DNA of 64,000 bases from Cordylochernes scorpioides (lineage: Eukaryota; Arthropoda; Arachnida; Pseudoscorpiones; Chernetidae): NCBI GenBank assembly GCA_030710605.1, contig CP092863.1, positions 110,602,426 through 110,666,425 on the forward strand, given 5' to 3'. The notes under the pieces are model-generated. The model did no database searches, was not told where the DNA came from, and saw nothing but the letters and a program-made list of their open reading frames with translations. Made by a program: the position numbers and the translations under genes. Shown here in pieces: positions 41,343-50,959 of the stretch; the first letter of the stretch is position 1; each line of letters starts with the position of its first letter.

Positions 41343-41505
41343 TAGCCCCCTCTAAATAGCGCCTTCCTCTCTATAGCGCCCCCGATTTTAGACATTAAAA
41401 TGTTAAATTTTTACATTAAAAGTGACCTGTCTATAGCACCCCCTCTCTCTATAGCACCCTATTTTGGTGAGTCCTAAGAGGGGGCGCTATAGACAGGTTT
41501 AACTG
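41343..41505. repeat. MITE CAGTTAAACC family, copy 6
   Basis: The right end GACAGGTTTAACTG with TA is intact; the left end is truncated at TAGCCCCCTC. Confidence 0.72.
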
Positions 41506-41761
41506 TATATAAAAGTATGAGACTTTTGCAAATATAATGTTAAAATTTGTATAAATTGCTTATGTTATTTTTAAGCAGAAGAAACAAACTTTTTTGAACA
41601 CCCGATGTTATTAGGATCGTGAATAAATTTGACGCTAATACTTTGGCAAAATACAAGATAATTAAACAAAAAAAATAAGAAAATATCAAATATGTGAAAT
41701 AAACTCTGAGAGAAAACTGACAAAAACTATAAAAAGACTTTGAACAAAACACTATAAAGGA

Positions 41762-41965
41762 ATGACAATACATCCAGATGGCACAAGAACCTATAGGACA
41801 TGTAACAACTGTCCTGGTGTGGAACTGACACCTATCCACATATTCTCATGCCCAGCAATGGCCGCAGTTTTGCAGAAAATTGACATGGGCCCAGAGCAGC
41901 AGCTTTACACATCCAAGATAGTGGACATTGCTGCTGCTGTGATAGAGATGTATGAGGACATCTGA
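41762..41965 (+). pseudogene. LINE ORF2 C-terminal fragment with zinc-finger-like tail
   Basis: The 67-residue frame holds CNNCPGVELTPIHIFSC, a CX2C...HX4C finger seen at the end of some non-LTR retrotransposon ORF2 proteins, and ends EMYEDI-stop. Everything upstream of it is lost, as in 5'-truncated LINE insertions. Confidence 0.65.
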
Positions 41966-42349
41966 GGCTCTTCATTGGACACTAAACAACAGAAAATTGA
42001 CATGGACCCAGAGCAGCAGCTTTACACACCCAAGATAGTGGACATTACGACTGCTGTGATAGAGATGTATGAGGACATCTGAGGCTCTTCATTGGACACG
42101 ACAACAACAGAAATTTGACATGGACCCAGAGCAGCAGCTTTACACACCCAAGATAGTGGACATTACGACTGCTGTGATAGAGATGCATGAGGACATCTGA
42201 GGCTCTTCATTGGATACGACAACAACAGAAAATTGACATGGGCCCAGAGCAGCAGCTTTACACACCCAAGATAGTGGAAATTGCTGCTGCTGTGATAGAG
42301 ATGTATGGAGACATCTAAGGCTCTTCTTTGGACACGACAACAACAACAA
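41882..42349 (+). repeat. LINE 3' end in four tandem units of about 117 bp
   Basis: Units start GACATGGACCCAGAGCAGC and pass GTGATAGAGATGTATGAGG and GCTCTTCATTGGACACGAC. The unit starts are at 41882, 41999, 42117 and 42234. The first unit is the end of the coding frame, the others repeat it together with the stop and the AACAACA tail. Confidence 0.85.
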
Positions 42350-42457
42350 TAAAAAAAACTTTTCAGGCTAAAAGTTTGAACAGTTTTAATCGAAATATAG
42401 AAACGAATAGAAATTTGTTAATTATTATGTTTTATATAAAATGTTGATTTTTTTTGG

Positions 42458-42745
42458 CAGTCGAGTGGTATTAACTCTCGATTATCGAAAGCCACGACCC
42501 GGGTTCGAATCCCGCATTGGACACTTTTATTTTTTATTTTGAAGAATAAATTGTTTTTCAATGGTCCTGATTCTTACACTTGTTCAACCCCACCAGTAAG
42601 TGCAAATAACCAAACAGAGCTCTGGCACACTTGTAATTGCAAATATCGAACCGATTTCGAAATGTGTAGACATGTGGTGCACTTACAGTAAAAGTAGTTG
42701 CTAAGTACCCATCATGATTATCAATGGTCAATACAGAAGGAATGG
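42458..42745 (+). repeat. SINE S1, full copy
   Basis: tRNA-like head (GTCGAGTGGTATTAACTC, B box GGGTTCGAATCCCGC), linker, body CACCAGTAAGTGCAAATAAC, and a 3' palindromic part TCATGATTATCAATGG. Confidence 0.78.
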
Positions 42746-42839
42746 TATAAACTGTCGCTATTCGAAAGCTACGACCCAAGATAGAATCCCAGAGGGATCA
42801 ATGTATCAAATGAAATCTTAGATGACGTCTAGCTTTGAC

Positions 42840-43020
42840 GTTTATTTTGACAGTGACTCTGGCACATTTGTAAGTGCAAAAGTCAAACTGCGCTTTTCAC
42901 ATGTGTAGACATGGGGTGCAACTTACAGTAAAAGCAGTCATTAACTTCTACCCACCATGATTATCGTGACCTCTACAACGTGTACTAGGGATAAGCAAAA
43001 AGTAGACAAGTGGTGTACTT
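42840..43020 (+). repeat. SINE S1 3' body
   Basis: CTCTGGCACATTTGTAAGTG to CACCATGATTATCGTGACC and ACGTGTACTAGGGATAAGC. A further partial repeat follows to 43085. Confidence 0.72.
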
Positions 43021-43089
43021 ACAGTAAAAGCAGTCGCTTACTAGCCACTATGATTATTATGGCTTGTACCACGTGTTCTAGGGATAATA

Positions 43090-43245
43090 ATTAAAAAAAT
43101 TTAGTACACGTGTAACAAGCCATGATAATTATGGTGGGTATAAGTTAGCGACTGCTTTTACTGTAAGTACATCACATGTCTACACATGTGAAAAGCAGTT
43201 CTACTTTTGCACTTACAAATGTGCCAGAGTCCCCCGTCAAAATAA
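43090..43245 (-). repeat. SINE S1 3' body, minus strand
   Basis: TAGTACACGTGTAACAAGCC, CATGATAATTATGGTGGG, to CACTTACAAATGTGCCAGAG. Placed tail to tail with the preceding copy, so the pair forms an inverted repeat. Confidence 0.72.
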
Positions 43246-43463
43246 TAATTAAAAACCTTAACGGGAGAGGTGCCCTATACTTTTATAGGGTTCTTTTTGA
43301 AATGATGTTTGTTTACATTGAGGTTTGTCAGTACTGTAAAGTATGGCAGCTAGTGGGGCCATTAGGAGCTGAGAGCTAGGGCCAGCTCACCACCTGGCAC
43401 GGCCCCGGGGGCTAGTTATCGATCAACGGCACCTGGTAACACTGTTGCATATTTCCCCGTACT

Positions 43464-43873
43464 ACCCTGTGTCACCCGGAGATATGCAACACACATTTTA
43501 ATTTCAATAACTAATATCACAATGTTTACATTTGGTAAATGTGGAATTTCTTTGTCAATATTTCAACACCAATTAAGCATAAGGATACGTCAAATTATTA
43601 ATATGATATACGAAGTTATGCAAATTTTTGGAAGATGTCTGGATATTACCCTGTGTCACCCGGAGATATGCAGCACACATTTTAATTTCAATAACTAATA
43701 TCACAATGTTTACATTTGGTAAATGTGGAATTTCTTTCTCAATATTTCAACTCCCATTAAACATAAGGACATGGATACGTCAAATTATTGGAAATGATAT
43801 ACGAAGTTATGCAAATTTTTGGAAGATGTCTGGATAATACCCTGTGTCACCCGGAGATATGCAACACACATTT
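43464..43873 (+). repeat. Tandem repeat of 184-191 bp
   Basis: ACCCTGTGTCACCCGGAGAT recurs at 43464, 43648 and 43839. The unit includes TTTACATTTGGTAAATGTGG and TTTGGAAGATGTCTGGAT. A further partial unit lies at 44255-44400, after an inserted block. Confidence 0.82.
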
Positions 43874-44254
43874 TGATTTCAACAACAACAACAACAAAAG
43901 CCTTTATTGAGGACCTCTCGTCCTATAAAGGATTCGCCAGTTTACAGAGTAATTGAAGAGAAGAGAACTAAGAATACAGAGAGAAACCTATATGTAGTAG
44001 GTATAGTATAGTATTTTCTACACTGTGACTATATACAACAGCAGCAACAAGCCTTTTACTGGGATCAAAGTCCCATACAGGATTCGTCATTCTAATCCTG
44101 ACAAAGATTATTTACATATAATTATTTACATCAATTAGATTATGTATATAGCTTTCCCTTCTCTTCAGCCGTCTTCCAAAATTTGAACAACGCAAATGCT
44201 CCAGCTCTGTTTCTCACCACCTCATTCAAGGCCTATTTCCCTGAATTTTGATTT
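43874..44254. mobile_element. Inserted block between tandem units
   Basis: Starts with a CAACAACAACAAC tract. It carries two related pieces (AAGCCTTTATTGAGGACC, AAGCCTTTTACTGGGATC), each with GATTCGCCAG- or GATTCGTCAT-like continuations. It looks like a pair of 3' tails of one retroposon family, class uncertain. Confidence 0.4.
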
Positions 44255-44477
44255 CAATAACTAACATCACTTTCACAATGTTTACATTTGGTAAATGTGG
44301 AATTTCTTTGTCAATATTTCAACTCCCATTAAACATAAGCACAAGAATACGTCAAATTATTATAAATGTTATGCGAAGTTATGCAAATTTTTGGTAGATT
44401 ATGGAAATTTTCGAAGATATATATATTAAACCTACCAAGGTAGTTGCATGCTTGGAATGATAGGAAAATATGCAAAT

Positions 44478-44793
44478 AAGGTACCTCTCCCTTTAATTAT
44501 ATGGTTTAATTATCAGAACGATATCTCATGTTTATCAAATTAGTCAAAAAAACTTTACTAGTGATGATAAGGAATAAGCCACAACACCATTTTTGATAAA
44601 TTCAGACAACAGCCAACAACCTGTATACCATGGTGTCGGGCTATGACCCTCATCAGTACAGGGACGGCTTCGATTTCATAACATCCTACGAGAGGAATTC
44701 TGAATTCTGTCGTTATCATCACTAGTAGAGTTTTTTTACTGGAATGATAAACATAGTACAACGTTCTGATTCATAAAAAGGGAGAGGTGCCTC
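44478..44793 (-). repeat. Fold-back element FB5 with a hammerhead in the loop
   Basis: The ends AGGTACCTCTCCCTTTAAT and AAAAGGGAGAGGTGCCT are inverted. The arms pair through TTATCAAATTAGTCAAAAA ... ACTAGTGATGATAA and its mirror. The loop holds the family-A hammerhead copy at 44620-44662. The same outer ends occur at 61676-61815. Confidence 0.78.
44620..44662 (-). ncRNA. Hammerhead motif family A, core-mutated copy
   Basis: The minus strand reads CCTGTACTGATGAGGGTCAT, then AGCCCGACACCATGGTATACAGG across two pieces. Stem I, the CTGATGA box, stem II (GGGT/GCCC), stem III (AC/GT around CATG) and the GTA site are kept, but the invariant GAA is GAC. It should be inactive if the family rule holds. 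Confidence 0.72.
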
Positions 44794-44835
44794 TTTCGGT
44801 ACATGAATATCATACTCCCGCAACTTTATGTTGAA

Positions 44836-46512
44836 TATCTTTCAGAGTTATTGTCTGAATCCCGATATACATGCTGAAAGATACAACTTCCTTAAGTTTT
44901 GTCCATGAGTGTATCTTTCAGAGTTATTGTCTGAATCCCGATATACATGCTGAAAGATACAACTTCCTTAAGTTTTGTCCATGAGTGTATCTTTCAGAGT
45001 TATTGTCTGAATCCCGATATACATGCTGAAAGATACAACTTCCTTAAGTTTTGTCCATGAGTGTATCTTTCAGAGTTATTGTCTGAATCCCGATATACAT
45101 GCTAAAAGGTACAACTTCCTTAAGTTTTGTCCATGAGTGTATCTTTCAGAGTTATTGTCTGAATCCCGATATAAATGCTAAAAGGTACAACTTCCTTAAG
45201 TTTTGTCCATGAGTGTATCTTTAAGAATTGTTGTCTGAATCCCGATATACATGCTGAAAGATACAACTTCCTTAAGTTTTGTCCATGAATGTATCTTTCA
45301 GAGTTATTGTCTGAATCCCGATATACATGCTAAAAGGTACAACTTCCTTAAGTTTTGTCCATGAGTGTATCTTTCATAGTTATTGTCTGAATCCTGATAT
45401 ACATGCTAAAAGGTACAACTTCCTTAAGTTTTGTCCATGAGTGTATCTTTCAGAGTTATTGTCTGAATCCTGATATACATGCTAAAAGGTACAACTTCCT
45501 TAAGTTTTGTCCATGAGTGTATCTTTCAGAGTTATTGTCTGAATCCTGATATACATGCTAAAAGGTACAACTTCCTTAAGTTTTGTCCATGAGTGTATCT
45601 TTCAGAGTTATTGTCTGAATCCTGATATACATGCTAAAAGGTACAACTTCCTTAAGTTTTGTCCATGAGTGTATCTTTCAGAGTTATTGTCTGAATCCTG
45701 ATATACATGCTAAAAGGTACAACTTCCTTAAGTTTTGTCCATGAGTGTATCTTTCAGAGTTATTGTCTGAATCCTGATATACATGCTAAAAGGTACAACT
45801 TCCTTAAGTTTTGTCCATGAGTGTATCTTTCAGAGTTATTGTCTGAATCCTGATATACATGCTAAAAGGTACAACTTCCTTAAGTTTTGTCCATGAGTGT
45901 ATCTTTCAGAGTTATTGTCTGAATCCTGATATACATGCTAAAAAGTACAACTTCCTTAAGTTTTGTCCATGAGTGTATCTTTCATAGTTATTGTCTGAAT
46001 CCTGATATACATGCTAAAAGGTACAACTTCCTTAAGTTTTGTCCATGAGTGTATCTTTCAGAGTTATTGTCTGAATCCTGATATACATACTAAAAGGTAC
46101 AACTTCCTTAAGTTTTGTCCATGAGTGTATCTTTCAGAGTTATTGTCTGAATCCTGATATACATGCTAAAAGGTACAACTTCCTTAAGTTTTGTCCATGA
46201 GTGTATCTTTCAGAGTTATTGTCTGAATCCTGATATACATGCTAAAAGGTACAACTTCCTTAAGTTTTGTCCATGAGTGTATCTTTCAGAGTTATTGTCT
46301 GAATCCCGATATACATGCTAAAAGATACAACTTCCTTAAGTTTTGTCCATGAGTGTATCTTTCAGAGTTATTGTCTGAATCCCGATATACATGCTAAAAG
46401 ATACAACTTCCTTAAGTTTTGTCCATGAGTGTATCTTTCAGAGTTATTGTCTGAATCCCGATATACATGCTAAAAGATACAACTTCCTTAAGTGTTGTCC
46501 ATGAGTGTATAT
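44836..46512 (-). repeat. 76-bp tandem array, about 22 units
   Basis: The longest array of the unit seen at 5272, here in minus orientation (TTAAGTTTTGTCCATGAGTG ... GAATCCTGATATACATGC). Units in the middle share a C-to-T variant (GAATCCTG) absent at both ends (GAATCCCG), showing local spread of one variant. Confidence 0.92.
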
Positions 46513-46519
46513 TAGATCG

Positions 46520-47280
46520 TAGAATTTTTTTTGTTCTATATATCGTCTGCATCAAAATATCATCAAGAGTTCGTCTGCATTAAAATGGAAAAATTAATTT
46601 ACTTTTTTTTTGTATCAAATTAATTTTTCTTCAACTCAGTCTCAGTGCCTCTAATCCCTCCCATGTAATTATTGTATTGTACACTATTGGATTACACAAT
46701 AATTAATTTTTGTACCATTTTTATCCCTTTCCAAAAATCCTTATTAAAATTCCAAATTAATAGGGTAAAAATAAGTAAATTGTATTTTTCCGTGAAATTT
46801 TATTAGAAATTAATTTTTCTCCCCCAATTATCTAAGACAAGACAATTTCATATTGATGGGTTTTAAATGGAATTTTTTTTTTCAATCTCTCCTCTTCTCT
46901 TTTCCTTTAAATTTGTGAATAATTTTCTTTAATTTTTTTTTCTGATATGTCTAAATTAGATGTAATGGAAATTTTTTCTAATATAGGTATGGTACAATTT
47001 ATAAATTATCACAAATTTCGATTTATTGATAATATTGCTTACATAAGGCAACAGGGATTTCTGGATATGAGTATCATATTATTTTTATTGCAATATCGAA
47101 CTTTCATTTAATACCATCCTTCTACGGGCATACAAAAATGAACAATAATTGCACAAACATTATTGTTTAATTTGGCGAATGCGCTGAAAGGGTTCACTAC
47201 AGATGAAATACACGTTTTTCCTCTCTAAAAAAAGATGTAACGAATAGTCAAGTACATTTACATATTTTATCATCTTATTC
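46520..47280. other. AT-rich interval without recognised gene
   Basis: T-rich, no assigned repeats. The piece near 46540-46580 repeats ATCGTCTGCATCAAAAT loosely. Confidence 0.55.
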
Positions 47281-47390
47281 AGTCAGTGGACAAGTGGATA
47301 ACACCCTCGATTCCCGACAGCCATGAACCGGGATTGAATTCCACGTTAACATTTTGTTTAATATGTGAATAACTTTCACTACTCCGCCTT
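47281..47390 (+). repeat. SINE S2 copy
   Basis: GTGGATAACACCCTCGATTC, GAACCGGGATTGAATTCCAC and the tail TTTAATATGTGAATAAC. Confidence 0.6.
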
Positions 47391-47392
47391 TG

Positions 47393-47745
47393 CCGGTCCC
47401 AAGCCCGGATGAAAAAGGAGAGGGGGGAGCAGTAACAAGCTCACTAAAAATCCTGGGGTCAGCTGGCCCGGCTGATAGTACCCTGTAAGGGCTCCTAATC
47501 CAGGGATACAGGATGAGCAGCGTTTGTACTCCATGTTAGGAGCAGCTGCACAATGTCAGAGGCGGCCTTTTTTTTTGGAGCTAAGTCAGTGGCCTGCTAC
47601 TAAGTAGTGCTTCCAGTCTTAATGACAAAGACATTCTACTTCACCCAGTCATGATGGTTGTCAAACAGACACCATCAAGGGTCACAACTTGATACCCTGA
47701 ATATGATTGAGTGGAGATAAGAAAGAAGAAGAACTACAGATGAAT
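47393..47745 (+). mobile_element. Internally deleted retroposon-like element
   Basis: The start CTCCGCCTTTGCCGGTCCC is joined to a block ending CTTGATACCCTGAATATG, GAGTGGAGATAAGAAAGAAG. A second copy of that 3' end stands alone at 48360-48440. One end is fixed and the other recurs, which suggests a LINE or its non-autonomous derivative; the family was not identified. Confidence 0.45.
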
Positions 47746-47962
47746 CAAACCCTCTCATTCAATAACTTATATCATTGTAGTAAGGTCTATAGAGATATTA
47801 TTTGATGATATTATTGAAAAGAAACACATTGCCAGTAAATTTATTTGTTACACATTTTATCGATAGATGGCAATATAATTGATAAATTTACATATTTTAT
47901 TGTTCATTGTTGTACACCTGTAGTAGGGTGGTAATACCCAAAAGCTTGAAATTGACAATTTT

Positions 47963-48247
47963 TTGACAATTAAAAATAGTTTATTGACATCTAGTCAACA
48001 TCAAAATGAGTATTTACAATTAGAGTTAAAAATAAAGAGAAATATTTACATCAGACGAAGCCTTCTCCGAAGGAACGTCTGGATCCTATCAGAAGCTACA
48101 AGCCGTCTTGAGTTCAGACAGGCCCTTGTCAATGACGGAGTTCTTTTCCATAACATGCTCGATGGCAATGTCGTGGAATTTGAAGAGAATAATCTTGTCC
48201 TCAGGCGAGAATCGCTTGAGGATATATTTAATATAATCGCGGTGTAG
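47963..48247 (+). CDS. Small unassigned open frame
   Basis: 94 codons encoding MTIKNSLLTSSQHQNEYLQL, then charged sequence with RRNVWILSEATSRLEFRQAL and EENNLVLRRESLEDIF. Less low-complexity than surrounding frames, but I recognise no family, signal peptide or membrane segment, and the neighbours are repeats. The initiator is not a clear ATG context. It may be a retroelement scrap. Confidence 0.25.
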   Translation: MTIKNSLLTSSQHQNEYLQLELKIKRNIYIRRSLLRRNVWILSEATSRLEFRQALVNDGVLFHNMLDGNVVEFEENNLVLRRESLEDIFNIIAV

Positions 48248-48683
48248 CTTGAAATTGCAATAAAAATGGAAAGAAACTCATCTCTAGAAACTCCTGTTGT
48301 CTTATTTAATTCACATACAGGGGATTCATATCTATTGTATTAAGCTATTGAGTTAATGAGAGTCATGATGGTTGTCAAGTCTCAAGCATTACAAACTTGA
48401 TACCCTAATATTACTGAGTGGAGATAGGAAAGAAGAATATTGAATGAGAGGGTTTGACTTATCAGTAGTGAACCCTCTCAGTATTTTCGCCAAATTAAAC
48501 AGGTTCCTGAAGCCATGTACAGAAGTCGCTTTCTACACTGGATGACATTCAGAACTAAATCTTTTGAGTTTTCTAAATGAACAAACGGTTGGTTAATTGC
48601 TTTTAACGTCTTAGGACTTTCTAATTGATGTTAATTTTGTGTAAATACATAAAACAATCTTTAGACATGGCAAGGGGTACTTG

Positions 48684-49145
48684 CGGTACAACTACTACAA
48701 TAGGAAGGATACAGAGAAGATTAGCATGGTCCCTGTTATACCAGTTCGGCGGTACAACTACTACAATAGGAAGGATACAGAGAAGATTAGCATGGTCCCT
48801 GGTATACCAGTTCGGCGGTACAACTACTACAATAGGAAGGATACAGAGAAGATTAGCATGGTCCCTGTGATACCAGTTCGGCGGTACAACTACTACAATA
48901 GGAAGGATACAGAGAAGATTAGCATGGTCCCTGTGATACCAGTTCGGCGGTACAACTACTACAATAGGAAGTATACAGAGAAGATTAGCATGGTCCTTGT
49001 GATACCAGTTCGGCGGTACAACTACTACAATAGGAAGTATACAGAGAAGATTAACATGGTCCTTGTGATACCAGTTCGGCGGTACAACTACTACAATAGG
49101 AAGGATAACAGAGAAGATCAGTAATTACACAAGGATGACATTGAG
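48684..49145 (+). repeat. 66-bp satellite built from U6 snRNA, seven units
   Basis: Units begin CGGTACAACTACTACAATAG at 48684, 48750, 48816, 48882, 48948, 49014 and 49080, each continuing GATACAGAGAAGATTAGCAT and GGTCCCTG. GATACAGAGAAGATTAGCATGG is the U6 core with the ACAGAGA box and AGC triad. Upstream, GGGTACTTGCGG resembles the U6 5' end. Downstream of unit 7, ACACAAGGATGACATTGAGG and AACATTCCAG resemble the U6 3' half. So an internal U6 block of about 66 bp was amplified inside a U6-like copy. No T-run terminator or proper 5' stem remains, so it is not a working U6 gene. Confidence 0.88.
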
Positions 49146-49499
49146 GGAAACATTCCAGGTTCCAGGGGGTGGTTGACAGGAGGAATCTGTGCCAATCAGT
49201 CGTGTGTCCCCACAGAAGTCAATCCATCAATTGGCCTATTTCTATCCGCGGTGTTTGTTTTCCTTCCATCTCGTCTGCAGACACGCCGTGTTTCTTCCAA
49301 CTAATCGCTTGTGGGGAAAGATCATTTTAAAAAGATAAATCTTCTATTTTAAAGAAGCTTGATGATTGACTTTTTGTAACTACATCTTTTTACAAGTTGC
49401 TTAACCTTGACACTTATCTCTGCTTGTTGTTTTAACATTCTTTTAAAATCTTGTTTTCAATTATGTTTGACATGGATGCTTTTTACCTCTCTTTCACAA

Positions 49500-49865
49500 A
49501 TACAGTAGAACTTGGATAATACGATCGTCTTTAATTCTAAAACGTCGTTAATTCAAATATTTATCTTGGTTATTTGAATTTCCTATAAATAGAATTTCTG
49601 TTTTTATAACTCGAATTTTTGGATATTTCAATTTTTTTGGTCACTTGGGCTTCGAAAAGATCCCAGTTTGACTGTAACATGAAATCCTTTCGATTGAGAT
49701 TGCTCTTTAGTTTTTGAGATACAATATAACCTCCCTGTAAAGGTCACTTATTGCAGAATCAAGGTGTCCTCTTACTGGACTGATAATTTTGACAATGAAA
49801 ACTGCCCTTAGTAGAGAGGTGTCCTCTAGCGCGAGTGTCCTCTCATGGAGGTTCTACTATAATTT
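49500..49865. repeat. Dispersed repeats including a CAGTAGAACCTCC copy
   Basis: 49500-49670 matches 6895-7035 (CAGTAGAACTTG..., GGTCACTTGGGCTTCGAA). 49735-49862 is a minus copy of the 12044 / 73-bp family (CTAGCGCGAGTGTCCTCTCA). Confidence 0.6.
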
Positions 49866-49869
49866 GAAT

Positions 49870-50160
49870 TTATATAGGAAATGAAAGCATTTAAGACGCG
49901 AATGATTCTTTTGTACACAAAATAAACTTCTACTATCCTTACTGGGTTAAAAAATATATATGGGAGGGCTTGGCTTATCATTGGTAAACCCTCTCAGCGG
50001 TTTCACCTATTTAATCTACCAGACCGCTTATTTAGAGCTCTAATACTGTATTGGATCATTCTTCTTATATATGTTACACTGAAGGATGGAATCTCAGAAA
50101 TGGTATTTAAGTAAACTATGGACATAAGTTTTTAGGACAGTAGAATTACAATTAAATATT
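49870..50160. repeat. Dispersed repeat D1
   Basis: Contains ACTATCCTTACTGGG, GGGAGGGCTTGGCTTATC and CCCTCTCAGCGGTTTC, then TAGAGCTCTAATACTGTATT. Colinear with 56020-56290. Confidence 0.7.
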
Positions 50161-50579
50161 TACATCGAGCAATGCTCTTCCGCAAACAATAAGGACAAGG
50201 TCAGTTAGGTAAATTAATATAAACACGCCATCTGTATATAGGAATTGAAACCATTTAAACAAGAACTATGTTTTTATGAATTAATTATTCAACAATTAAA
50301 ACCACTTCAAATTGTTCTTTCTGCCATTAAAAATATTGGGGAGGGCCTGGATAATTTGTGGGAAACTGCTGGTTACCATTGATGTGTTAGGGTTTCCCAA
50401 TATTTTCAATCTCATAACGAACATTAAAAAGCTGATTTAATTGTAGAATGAACAAAAATGCACCAAATGTTTGTATTCAATAAGGTATGAATATAGAATT
50501 AGCCGAGAGTTAATTTTATTTCTCTCATTCTATTATGAACTCAGATTTTTTAATCAAAAATACATTTTTTGTTTTTTTT

Positions 50580-50745
50580 TTTGCTTATCCCTAGTACACG
50601 TGGTACAGGCCATGATAATCATTGTGGGTAGAAGTTGGCGACTGCTTTTACTGTAAGTGCACCACATATCTACACATGTGAAAAGCAGTTCGACTTTACA
50701 CTTACAAATGTGCCAGAGCCCTGTTTGGTTACTTGCACTCGCTGG
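50580..50745 (-). repeat. SINE S1 body, minus strand
   Basis: CTTATCCCTAGTACACGTGG to TGGTTACTTGCACTCGCTGG; head absent. Confidence 0.78.
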
Positions 50746-50849
50746 TGGGGGTTAGACTACAAATTTATTGATTTTAATCAATGATAAATTTTATATTCGT
50801 GTTTTTCTTATTACTTAGCAAATAATATTATTACAGCGAATCACATATA

Positions 50850-50940
50850 ATAAAGCGTCTGTTCGTTGAAGCCGAATAGGATTGGTCCATTCTGTGTGAC
50901 GTGTTCAAACCTGATTGGCTTGGCCGCCCCCCCCCCCCCA
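50850..50940 (+). repeat. Left flanking repeat of the 22-bp satellite
   Basis: CTGTTCGTTGAAGCCGAATA then GGATTGGTCCATTCTGTGTG, repeated directly at 53832-53878 on the other side of the satellite. Confidence 0.8.
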
Positions 50941-50959
50941 CTTAAGTGACGTGGCCGGC

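Noticed and set aside
44836-46512. Regular spacing suggesting a CRISPR array
   Set aside because: The whole 76-bp unit repeats, with no unique spacers, in a eukaryotic context; the unit is a transposon end.
48625-49124. Two frames of 81 and 147 codons over the U6-derived array
   Set aside because: The 66-bp unit is a multiple of three, so frames stay open by chance of repetition; the sequence is RNA-derived.
48684-49145. A functional U6 gene
   Set aside because: No intact 5' stem-loop, no continuous 3' half, no T terminator next to a full-length copy; the core is multiplied.
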